64,000 nt of DNA from the NCBI GenBank assembly GCA_017474515.1, contig JAFVHN010000067.1:1-64000 (forward strand), read 5' to 3'. Source of the stretch: Prevotella sp. (GTDB taxonomy: Bacteria > Bacteroidota > Bacteroidia > Bacteroidales > Bacteroidaceae). A program made the translations under genes and the position numbers. Shown one piece after another: positions 24,752 to 32,623 of this stretch (positions within the stretch are counted from its first letter, which is position 1; every line of letters begins with the position of its first letter). Below the pieces are notes generated by a model that worked only from the letters and a program-made list of their open reading frames with translations, was not told the origin of the DNA and ran no database searches.

Positions 24752-27340
24752 ATGAAAACAATTAGATTAACGGGAGGAACCATTAAATCCTTCATCCTTA
24801 CAGCCCTTTTGTGCTTGACGACAGCCATGTATATGCAGGCCGGCATCAACGAGACCTTTTATATCCTCTATGATTACCATTTCTACATTGCCGGCAAAAA
24901 ACTTGTTCTTTGCAGCGACGGAGAATCTGGCCATTACGATAATATTAACGATTATTGTAACGACCTCGACCTTGGTGGGGGAACGATATCAATAACCTAT
25001 AAAAATGGTGTTTGGCTTGTACAGCTGACCGACGTCACCATCTACAGCTCAAAAGCCATCTACCACGAAGACAACGATTTGGGGGACGACCTTATCATTG
25101 AATTCTATGGAAACAACAGGATTTATTATTCAACCAGCCAGCCTGTTACATGCAAGAAAAACACCACATTCAAAGTGATGAGCGGCGTGACCACCATTGA
25201 AGGAACAAATGGCGGTGCCGGCATCTACATTGACAAAAACACGATTTGCAATTTAGAGACAGCCGCCAATGCCTCACTTACAATCGAGTCTTATAAAGCC
25301 CAGGCCATCAAGGGGAAAGCCAACAATAGCAGCCGCGTGCATTTCTATGGGGGCACCTTCTTCCTCCGTGGGGCGAAGGGCGACCTGGTTGACTTGGCCT
25401 TGGTTGACGACTACTGCATGGGGCATGCAGACCAGAACATCGACCTCTATACCACCGGTAACGATCAATACCCCATTGTGAGCAACGTGCAGTCGATGGG
25501 TGACTTCAAGGACATTGACACCGCCGACTATTCCACGAGCGGCTCGAATGTTTACCGCGATGCCGCCATCATGGACCCCGACGCTTACTTTAGCGAAAGC
25601 TATAAGAGCATTATCGACGCCGACGGCCCCGTGTGCCGGGAAATAGTGATTTCAAACACCTACGCCGCCGCCGTGAACAGCAACTTCTTCCCAGACTCCA
25701 AGTTCCGAAGCAAAATGTATGACCTTTTGGGTGAGTTCATTTACAGACCACAGGCGGAGATCACCACCGACCTTGACGTGACGGGAGAAGGAATTTCCAG
25801 TCTCAGCGGAATACGCTTCCTGCCAAATCTGGAATACCTTCACTGCGCCATGAACAATCTCAAGACCCTCGACCTCAATTATAACACAAAGCTGAAATAT
25901 GTTGACTGCACTTACAACAGTCTGAAAAGCATTGACACGTCCTCACTAAACAGCCTGACCACCCTTCTCTGCGAATATAATGAACTGACCTCCCTGAAAA
26001 TAGGAAACAACCTACAGTATCTGACATGCCCACACAACAAACTGTCGAATATCCAAAACCTAACCAACCTCAGCAAACTAAAATCGCTAAGATGTAACAA
26101 CAATGAATTCACGTCGCTAAGCCTCTCCAGTTTATCCCAGCTCGAGGAACTCATCTGCAGGGACAACCCCAAGCTCTACAAACTAACCATCTGGGACTGC
26201 CCCAAGCTCACGGACTTTTCATTCAATGGACTGTCGGCACTGAAAGAGCTTGATATCAAAAACATGCCCCTGCTGACCGAACTGAGCTTCCCCTGCACCT
26301 CCTATACCGATTACTACACCGGCGAAACCGTCATCTCCTCCGAAACCCCCAACCTCCAGAAAATCACCGTCCGCAACTCCGGGCTGACCACCCTCTCCGC
26401 TTCAGGATACCCCACCCTCACCCAAATAACATGCCAGAACAACAATTCCCTGGCCAACATCTATTGCAGCAGTGATGGCCTCACGAACCTGTCTATACAA
26501 AACTGCCCCGCCAACAACGTGGTTTGCACCTATAACAGCCAACTCAATCAGATCGACCTGAGCGCATGCACTAACGTAAAAGAGGTGGACTGCTCTAACA
26601 ACGCAAGCATGGCACAAATCTACTTGCCCCCCACGGCAAAAACGACGCTGGAAAAACTAACGTGCGACAATACCAAGATAACTTCATTGGCACTGTCGGG
26701 CTTCACAAAACTCAAGCAGCTGAACTGCGCCAACAACTTTAACCTCTCCACGATCAGCCTTTACGGCTGCAGCGGCCTGCAAATCCTGTCGCTCATTCTC
26801 GCTTCCAACCTTCATTCGCTTAACCTCAGCACCTGCACTTCGCTGACCTCGATGAATTGCCAATATACAGGCATCTCCTCGCTTGACCTCAGTAAATGCC
26901 GACTACTGGAAAGTGTCTGGGCCACCAGCCACCAGATGACATCGCTCCTGCTGCCGCAGAACTCTTCCACCCTTCACTATGTGGCCTGCTGGGAGAACAA
27001 CATCAAAGGAGAAGACATGAACGCACTCTTCAACAGCCTGCCCAACAGAACTGGCAAAGACGCAGGAACCATCGTCGTAGTCAACACCAGCTCTTCATCT
27101 GAAAACAACGAATGCTATTCCCGTCACGTCAACGCCGCAAGGCAGAAGAACTGGAACACATGCCAGTACCTCAACTGGAGCGAAGCGCCCTACGAGGGAC
27201 TTTCCAACCCCACCGGCATCAACTCCGCACCCACCAACCCCGACGACGAAGACGCACCGCGCTACAACTCAAGCGGCCAACGGGTGGGAAAAGACTACAA
27301 GGGCATCGTAATCATCAACGGAAGGAAAGTGCTGAAGTAA
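24752..27340 (+). CDS. Secreted leucine-rich-repeat surface protein
   Basis: 862 aa. The start at 24752 (MKTIRLTGGTIKSFILTALL) gives a proper signal peptide ending near MQAG. Residues about 20-250 hold repeated 'ITGG/VTTIEG'-like beta segments. From about residue 340 to 780 there are many LRR units of the type LxxLxCxxNxLxxLDLxxN, for example 'LEYLHCAMNNLKTLDLNYN', including Cys-rich forms seen in Bacteroidetes surface LRRs. The C-terminal tail is RYNSSGQRV...YKGIVIINGRKVLK, like the other surface proteins here. It is probably an adhesin or a sensor of host or food polymers. It is monocistronic, with its own promoter and terminator. Confidence 0.87.
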   Translation: MKTIRLTGGTIKSFILTALLCLTTAMYMQAGINETFYILYDYHFYIAGKKLVLCSDGESGHYDNINDYCNDLDLGGGTISITYKNGVWLVQLTDVTIYSSKAIYHEDNDLGDDLIIEFYGNNRIYYSTSQPVTCKKNTTFKVMSGVTTIEGTNGGAGIYIDKNTICNLETAANASLTIESYKAQAIKGKANNSSRVHFYGGTFFLRGAKGDLVDLALVDDYCMGHADQNIDLYTTGNDQYPIVSNVQSMGDFKDIDTADYSTSGSNVYRDAAIMDPDAYFSESYKSIIDADGPVCREIVISNTYAAAVNSNFFPDSKFRSKMYDLLGEFIYRPQAEITTDLDVTGEGISSLSGIRFLPNLEYLHCAMNNLKTLDLNYNTKLKYVDCTYNSLKSIDTSSLNSLTTLLCEYNELTSLKIGNNLQYLTCPHNKLSNIQNLTNLSKLKSLRCNNNEFTSLSLSSLSQLEELICRDNPKLYKLTIWDCPKLTDFSFNGLSALKELDIKNMPLLTELSFPCTSYTDYYTGETVISSETPNLQKITVRNSGLTTLSASGYPTLTQITCQNNNSLANIYCSSDGLTNLSIQNCPANNVVCTYNSQLNQIDLSACTNVKEVDCSNNASMAQIYLPPTAKTTLEKLTCDNTKITSLALSGFTKLKQLNCANNFNLSTISLYGCSGLQILSLILASNLHSLNLSTCTSLTSMNCQYTGISSLDLSKCRLLESVWATSHQMTSLLLPQNSSTLHYVACWENNIKGEDMNALFNSLPNRTGKDAGTIVVVNTSSSSENNECYSRHVNAARQKNWNTCQYLNWSEAPYEGLSNPTGINSAPTNPDDEDAPRYNSSGQRVGKDYKGIVIINGRKVLK

Positions 27341-27413
27341 CAATCACCGGCAAGCAACCGCTCAACCGGTTTCACTACTCCCGACATCATTCCGTGTCGA
27401 GATTATTCAACAG

Positions 27414-27446
27414 AAAAAGGAGCGCCTCTCTCGGGCGCTCCTTTTT
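27414..27446 (+). terminator. Terminator of the second LRR gene
   Basis: AAAAAGGAGCGCC and GGGCGCTCCTTTTT form a strong stem with loop TCTCTC and end in a T run. Confidence 0.92.
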
Positions 27447-27561
27447 CTATTAAATCAAAAAGTGAAACAACAAAGTCACTTCATTTCATCATTGTTTATC
27501 AAGGTAATTATGCTTTTAGTTTTTCATTATTCTTTACATTCCGACGGGTAGCGACATGGGT

Positions 27562-27779
27562 GAAAATTGGTAAAAATACTTGACAAAATCAACCTATTTT
27601 GCACGCTTACTATAAATAGCTGAGTTTCAATGATTTGAAAAACACCCTTGGTTTGACCACAATTTTCGGGGAGAAATCTTGAAGTTTTCTCCTCTCAATC
27701 TTCAAGATTTCTCCCCGAAAATTGCCGCCAAGCCTCTTGGGGCGACCAAAAATCCATGAAAAATTTTGACAAAATTATT
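27562..27779 (-). repeat. Seven-copy intergenic palindromic element, copy C (reverse, diverged)
   Basis: Arms GGTTTGACCACAATTTTCGG (from 27650) and the mirrored CCGAAAATTGCCGCCAAGCC (to 27734). Their inner extension (GGAGAAATCTTGAAG / CTTCAAGATTTCTCC) is perfect, giving a longer internal hairpin than in copies A, B or D. AATACTTGACAAAATC lies on the left and AAATTTTGACAAAATT on the right. The GATTATCA/GTTAC box is degraded. Confidence 0.75.
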
Positions 27780-27814
27780 TCGCTTGCGCAAAATGACAAA
27801 TGCCATTTTCCGTT

Positions 27815-27894
27815 TGTAGGGACATACTTTATGTATGTCCGAAATTTCCCATGTGTGCACGGGTGAGCGGACATACATAAAGTATGTCCCTACA
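27815..27894. repeat. Nested palindrome, 27-bp perfect arms
   Basis: TGTAGGGACATACTTTATGT continues to 27841 and is mirrored perfectly at 27868-27894, with 26 bases between. Each arm contains its own palindrome GGACATAC-TTTAT-GTATGTCC. It lies between convergent genes and may terminate transcription, or be a relic of a mobile repeat. Confidence 0.8.
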
Positions 27895-27933
27895 CGGGGC
27901 AGAATTCTGGGTAACTTTCTATTTGAACTATTC

Positions 27934-28785
27934 CTAAAAAAGCTCTTTCAATTTTGTTACAACATCCTCAGGGAGCAAGGCTCCGGAATGCCCTTTCGAC
28001 CAGGCAATTGAAGGGATTGCTTCCTGTAGCTTCTCAAGCGGAATGCAAGGTAAAGACCTTGGCTCTGAAGGATTTGAACAAACCATATCAACATACATCC
28101 TACGCCTGGTTGTGCCGGCCCAGTCGTCGGCAGGATATGGGTCGGAAATAAACTGCCCGTTGAAGACGATACCGGCCTTGTCATCGCCGACGCGCATCAT
28201 ATAAAATAAGTCACCCTTTCGGGCCTCTTCCCACTCATAAATGCTCCAATTCAAACGGAACATGCCATTTTTCATGTTTGCCACGCACTCTTCATAATCC
28301 TTTTCTGTATAAGAACTGATTGCTGGATTCCACCGCATCAAATATGTTTTTGGTTCTTTTGGCACAGGGATTACCTCAAAATACAAATGCCATACACAGC
28401 TGTCACCCTGGGGATTTTCAACAACAGGTTTTCCTAACCCTTGGTAATTGAACCGGATACCCGGTTCTTTCGTTACGCCGATAATGCGCGTCAGACAGCT
28501 TTCCTCGCCGTCTGAAAGCACCAAAAAACTAAGAGATTTCTTGATGGCATAAGGAAAAACGCCTCCATTATAATAATAACAGCTGTGGTAGGTGGTTGGC
28601 ATTTCGTCTGTAATCAATATCAGATGTCCATCGATATTCTCTAAAACCAACCTCTGGTTGTCTTCATTGATTTGTAAGCCAATGTGCGTAATGTCGCCGG
28701 TTCGAACCTTTTCTATAACTTCACCGTCCACATCGACGGAAAAGGCCAATTCGTCAATATTTACTTCTTTGTCATTGTCTTTCAT
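27934..28785 (-). CDS. Unknown protein with C-terminal PUA/EVE-like domain
   Basis: 283 aa; the ATG at 28785 (MKDNDKEVN) is chosen over an upstream TTG. The N-terminal ~140 residues (DELAFSVDVDGEVIEKVRTG...) are not recognised. From about residue 145 the pattern is YLMRWNPAISS...F.LNWSIYEWEEARKGDLFYMMRVGDDKAGIVFNGQFISDPYP..DW, then YVDMVC, PLEKLQEAIPSIAW and SGALLPEDV. That order resembles the PUA/EVE-like domain found beside HNH nucleases (WNP, GD.F.MRVG, GIV..G...S.PY, SG). Such domains are thought to bind modified nucleic acid bases. No nuclease is fused or adjacent. The assignment comes from pattern memory only. Confidence 0.6.
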   Translation of the reverse strand: MKDNDKEVNIDELAFSVDVDGEVIEKVRTGDITHIGLQINEDNQRLVLENIDGHLILITDEMPTTYHSCYYYNGGVFPYAIKKSLSFLVLSDGEESCLTRIIGVTKEPGIRFNYQGLGKPVVENPQGDSCVWHLYFEVIPVPKEPKTYLMRWNPAISSYTEKDYEECVANMKNGMFRLNWSIYEWEEARKGDLFYMMRVGDDKAGIVFNGQFISDPYPADDWAGTTRRRMYVDMVCSNPSEPRSLPCIPLEKLQEAIPSIAWSKGHSGALLPEDVVTKLKELF

Positions 28786-28814
28786 ACTCAATAAGTATAA
28801 TAAATTCTATTCTT

Positions 28815-29834
28815 CTACAATTCGCTGATGGCCTGTCTGACAATACGTTCTGCCTCCGGCATGGAGCAGTAGAGACGGCCTCCGGACGCGTTGAGGTGGC
28901 CTCCGCCGTTGAAGTATTTCTCGGCAATCTTGGTGCACGAGAAGTCATCGACGGAGCGCAGGCTCACCCAGATGAGGTTGTCGCGCTCGGTGTCTTCGCG
29001 CAACGAGATGCTCAACTGCATGCCCTTGATTTGCAGGGGCATGTTGACCAGACCCTCGGCGTCGCCTTTCAGGTAGTGGAAGCGGCGGAGGTCGCTACGC
29101 GTAAGGCTGAAGAAGCAGGCATGCTTGTCGCTGAATATCTGCAATTTCTGATAGAGCACATATCCAATGAGGCGTATGCGCCACTCGCTGTAGTTGTTAT
29201 AGACGTTGCGATAGATTTTGTCCTTGTTGATGCCTTTTGTGAGCAACTGGCTGATAATGAAATAAATGTCGGGCGAGGTGCTGTTATAGGTAAAGCCGCC
29301 GGTGTCGGTCATCATGCCGCAATAGAGGGGCACGGCGGTTTTCTTCCCCATGGCGTCGAAGCCGCCAAGCTGCCAGATGATGCGGAAGACAACTTCACTG
29401 GTACTGGTGACCTCGGTATGGGAAACGCACAAGGTGCAGGGGACGTCGGGGTCAGGGTGATGGTCAAACAACACTTTGGTGGCTGTGGAGGCCTGTAGCA
29501 GTTCGCCTTGCTTGTCCATGCGCTCGGGGCGGTTGAAGTCGAGGCAGAAGATAAGGTCGGCCTGCCTGAAGGCCTCCTCCACCCGCTCGGGGTGCTTGTC
29601 GTAGCGTACCACTTTCTCGGTGTTGGGCAGCCACTGAAGGAAGTCGGGATATTTGTCGGGAATGGCCACAAGTGGTTCTTTGCCGCAACTGCGCAAATAC
29701 TCGGCCCAGCCCAGCGACGAGCCGAGGGCGTCGCCGTCGGGGTTCTGGTGGCTGCACACCACGATATGTTGCGACTCGTTGATGAGCCGGCGCAACAGAG
29801 CCAGTTCTTCGTCGGTCAGAAGGTTGATGTCCAT
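28815..29834 (-). CDS. DHH/DHHA1 phosphoesterase, NrnA-like
   Basis: 339 aa. DHH motifs are present: SHQNPDGDALGSS (metal-binding), CLDFN, LFDHHPDP, and the DHHA1 substrate-binding GGGHLNASGG near the end. The family comprises oligoribonucleases (nanoRNases) and 3'-phosphoadenosine-5'-phosphate phosphatases; either or both activities are likely. Cytoplasmic. A terminator-like hairpin ends only 13 bases before its start codon, so it is either independently transcribed from within that region or reached by read-through. Confidence 0.88.
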   Translation of the reverse strand: MDINLLTDEELALLRRLINESQHIVVCSHQNPDGDALGSSLGWAEYLRSCGKEPLVAIPDKYPDFLQWLPNTEKVVRYDKHPERVEEAFRQADLIFCLDFNRPERMDKQGELLQASTATKVLFDHHPDPDVPCTLCVSHTEVTSTSEVVFRIIWQLGGFDAMGKKTAVPLYCGMMTDTGGFTYNSTSPDIYFIISQLLTKGINKDKIYRNVYNNYSEWRIRLIGYVLYQKLQIFSDKHACFFSLTRSDLRRFHYLKGDAEGLVNMPLQIKGMQLSISLREDTERDNLIWVSLRSVDDFSCTKIAEKYFNGGGHLNASGGRLYCSMPEAERIVRQAISEL

Positions 29835-29835
29835 G

Positions 29836-29876
29836 ATAAAAAAAGAGGCCCACCCACGGGAGACGCCGGGTGGGCC
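29836..29876 (-). terminator. Terminator between nucleotidyltransferase and NrnA-like genes
   Basis: On the minus strand GGCCCACCC-GGCGTCTCCCGT-GGGTGGGCC is followed by TCTTTTTTT. The T run directly precedes the start codon of the phosphoesterase gene. Confidence 0.85.
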
Positions 29877-29890
29877 ATGTTGTGTCTGTT

Positions 29891-30832
29891 TCAGAAAAGT
29901 TTTTCAGGATAAATGCCGTCGTCAACGAGTTTCTTGATGCGGGCCACAGTGTCTTCGCGGTCGGCGGCATAGGTAACGCCAAACCATTTCGACGTGGTGT
30001 CGAGCACCTTCACCGTAGCGGTGTTTTCCTGAATGAGTTTGTTGACCATCAAGGGGATGAAGAATTCAGCCTTGAGATTGGTCATGTTTGCCGGGTCTTG
30101 CAGGAACTCCTTGAAATAGGCTTCAGAGAAATCGAAATAATCGGGTGTGAAGCCCCACATGTTCATTGAAACGGGGGTGTTGTCTTCCACCACTACCCAT
30201 CGGCCCTGCTCGTCCTTGAAGCGAATGGGCTGTGCGGCATCTCCGGCGCTTGTTCCGTCTTCGGCGCAACGCACAATTTCGGTGCGCTCTACCACGGTGG
30301 TCAGGTTGTCGGCATCGTCTTTTGAGCAGATGCCGCGTGCCACGGTGCCGTTCTCGCTCAGGGTGTTGCCCACGCGGAAGCCCACCATGGCATATTGTCC
30401 GTGGGCACCTTCGGGCAGTGCAGCCAGGAACTTGCCCATGACCATGAATGCGTCGCGGTTATAGAAGTCGTCGCAGTTGATGACGCAGAACGGCTCCTTG
30501 ATAACATCCTTGCCCATCAGCACGGCGTGGTTGGTGCCCCAGGGTTTTACGCGGCCTTCGGGAACGGTAAAGCCTTCGGGCAGGGCGTCGAGGGCCTGGA
30601 AACAAAGTTCACAGGGGATTTTATCCTCATATTTTGAAAGAATCTGTGTACGGAACTGCTCTTCAAAGTCCTTCCGGATAACCCATACCACCTTGCCGAA
30701 TCCGGCCTGAATGGCATCGTAGATGCTGTAGTCCATGATGGTTTCTCCGTTGGGTCCAAGGCCGTCGAGCTGCTTCAGCCCGCCATAGCGGCTACCCATA
30801 CCTGCTGCCAGCAGGAATAACGTTGGTTTCAT
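29891..30832 (-). CDS. Sugar-nucleotide-type nucleotidyltransferase
   Basis: 313 aa. The N-terminus LFLLAAGMGSRYGGLKQLDGLGPNGETI is the classic NTP-binding signature of NTP transferases (LAAGxGxRxxxxxK), and CVINCDDFYNRDAF supplies the metal-binding Asp. The pathway is not clear from context; family members make NDP-sugars or related activated intermediates for envelope glycans. It ends in a strong terminator. Confidence 0.85.
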   Translation of the reverse strand: MKPTLFLLAAGMGSRYGGLKQLDGLGPNGETIMDYSIYDAIQAGFGKVVWVIRKDFEEQFRTQILSKYEDKIPCELCFQALDALPEGFTVPEGRVKPWGTNHAVLMGKDVIKEPFCVINCDDFYNRDAFMVMGKFLAALPEGAHGQYAMVGFRVGNTLSENGTVARGICSKDDADNLTTVVERTEIVRCAEDGTSAGDAAQPIRFKDEQGRWVVVEDNTPVSMNMWGFTPDYFDFSEAYFKEFLQDPANMTNLKAEFFIPLMVNKLIQENTATVKVLDTTSKWFGVTYAADREDTVARIKKLVDDGIYPEKLF

Positions 30833-30909
30833 AATGATTTGTTTTATAAGGTTAAAATTATTATACTCATTCGCTCGTGTTTAAAATTCAGGAGCTCAGA
30901 GGAAAAAAA

Positions 30910-32337
30910 TCACTTCTTCTTTTTCTTCAGTTCAAGTTTCGGAATTTTCAGTTTCATTCCTTCCTGCACCTCAGCCACATTGTTGTGGCACTGTATGTAG
31001 CATGCCATTTCAGAGCCGAGGTATGTCCTTGCAATGCTTTGCATGGTCTGGCCTTTCCTCACGGTGATTGTCTGGTCGGTGCCCACGATACGGTAGGCGC
31101 CGTGGGTCATGATGAGCCGTGCACGGTCAAGGACCTGATTGCCCGAAGTCTTGGGTTGCGGAGCGGGTTTTGTCTCATTGGCCTTCTCTGCCTGCTTGTC
31201 TTTTTTCGCCTGCAGCTCTTCCTGCTGTTTTCTATTGGCCTCCTCCTGTTTCCTTTGTTCTTGTAGTTTTTTCAACGAGTCGGCAATCTGTTCGTTTCTT
31301 TTGGTTACAGAGTCAGCCTTAACCTTTATTGCCGCAATCTCGGCCAATCGCAAGGAGTCCTTGATGCGTGCGGAGTCCACACCTTCCTTTTCCGGAATGG
31401 AATCGGCCATCGCCACCGGCTCACTGGCGAGATGCTGTTTGGGTGCAAATTTAGAGCCCACGAAACATCCCAAGGCAAAGGCGAATGCTGCTACGAAGAT
31501 TGAGGTAAGCACGCTGCCCCAAATGTTCTTTTTTCCTTTCATTTCAGTATCTTCATTATTTGTATCTTCATCAACGGTTTCTTCCGACTGGGTTTCTTCA
31601 TCATTGTTATTTTCTGGAACGGAGTCCTCCGTCGTCGGTTCCGTACCGTTGTCAGGGGTGTCATCCATCAGCGGGGTGATGGCCTCCGCTTCGGGTATTG
31701 ACACAACATCTTCAGGTGTTGGTTCAACTTCTTCAGGTGTTGGTTCAACTTCTACAGGTGTTGGTTCAACTTCTACGGGAATTTCGGCCACCTCTTCCCC
31801 ACCGTGTTCAGTTTCCTCGGCAGTATCAACCGGCGGTTGTTCAACCTGAGTTTCTTCCCCTTCCGTCTTTGGTTCTTCATTGATGACCACCGGCTCGTCG
31901 TCGTCCCAATCTCCGGGGAACGGTGCTTCTTCGGCTTCCTCAAGTGGCTCTGCCAAAAGGTTTTCACCGCCGTCATTGGCATAGTCGGTGGTTTCCTTAA
32001 GGTCGGAAAAAACCACGCCGTCGTTCAGCACAACGGTGTCGAACTGTGAAAACGGCTTGTTGACCAAGTCCTTCATCACGGCGTCGGGGGTGAACGAAAT
32101 CTTCTCGCGCCCCTCAATGAGAATGCGTTCTCCGTTATTGACATTTACGCTTTCCCTACCCTTCACCTCGATGACTTTGAAGGTTCCCAATCCCTTCACC
32201 TTCACCATTTTGTCCTTCTTCAGCCCTTCGCTGATCAAGTCGGCAAAGTGTTTCACGAAAGCTTCGGCCTCGCTTTGTCCGATGCCGTGTTTTTCGGCAA
32301 ATACGTCGATGATTTCTGCCTCTGCGCCTCTATTCAT
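30910..32337 (-). CDS. HU-like DNA-binding domain, membrane helix and LysM-like domain in one protein
   Basis: 475 aa. Residues 1-95 are an HU/IHF-type domain (HGIGQSEAEAFVKHFADLISEGLKKDKMVKVKGLGTFKV...GREKISFTPD). An acidic, Pro-rich linker follows, with repeats VEPTPVEVEPTPEEVEPTPE. A single membrane helix (IWGSVLTSIFVAAFAFALGCFVG) is at about 272-294, then a charged coiled-coil-like stretch (ADSLKKLQEQRKQEEANRKQ). The C-terminus is LysM-like (ITVRKGQTMQSIARTYLG...VAEVQEGMKLKIP). The simplest reading is a DNA-binding head in the cytoplasm tied through the inner membrane to a peptidoglycan-binding tail. The start overlaps the preceding HU gene by 8 bases. Confidence 0.85.
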   Translation of the reverse strand: MNRGAEAEIIDVFAEKHGIGQSEAEAFVKHFADLISEGLKKDKMVKVKGLGTFKVIEVKGRESVNVNNGERILIEGREKISFTPDAVMKDLVNKPFSQFDTVVLNDGVVFSDLKETTDYANDGGENLLAEPLEEAEEAPFPGDWDDDEPVVINEEPKTEGEETQVEQPPVDTAEETEHGGEEVAEIPVEVEPTPVEVEPTPEEVEPTPEDVVSIPEAEAITPLMDDTPDNGTEPTTEDSVPENNNDEETQSEETVDEDTNNEDTEMKGKKNIWGSVLTSIFVAAFAFALGCFVGSKFAPKQHLASEPVAMADSIPEKEGVDSARIKDSLRLAEIAAIKVKADSVTKRNEQIADSLKKLQEQRKQEEANRKQQEELQAKKDKQAEKANETKPAPQPKTSGNQVLDRARLIMTHGAYRIVGTDQTITVRKGQTMQSIARTYLGSEMACYIQCHNNVAEVQEGMKLKIPKLELKKKKK

Positions 32338-32623
32338 TTTCCTGTCCTCCCTGCTTCAACTCCTTCTTGATGGCGGCAATGGGTTTGAAATTCAGGACCA
32401 GTTTCGGCGGCACAAGCATTTTCTGCCGCGTCACGGGATTGACCACGATTCTTTCCATGCGCTTCTTCACGTCAAAGGTTCCGAAATTGGGAAAGGTGAC
32501 GGCCTTTCCCTCCTGGAAATTCTCGTTCATGGCGTCAATCAAGCTGAACACCATTTTCTGGGTTTCTTCCTGCGTCGCCCCTGTGCGCTTGGCCAACCCC
32601 TGAATGAAGGTTTTATTGTTCAT
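32330..32623 (-). CDS. HU family DNA-binding protein
   Basis: 97 aa, close to the normal ~90 for HU/IHF. It has 'TGATQEETQKMVFSLIDAMNENFQEGKAVTFPNFGTFDVKKR', and the beta-arm carries 'VVNPVTRQKMLVPPKLVLNF', with the conserved Pro expected to intercalate in DNA. The start overlaps the rimO stop by 4 bases and its end overlaps the next HU-like gene, so rimO-HU-HU/LysM are translationally linked. Confidence 0.92.
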   Translation of the reverse strand: MNNKTFIQGLAKRTGATQEETQKMVFSLIDAMNENFQEGKAVTFPNFGTFDVKKRMERIVVNPVTRQKMLVPPKLVLNFKPIAAIKKELKQGGQENE

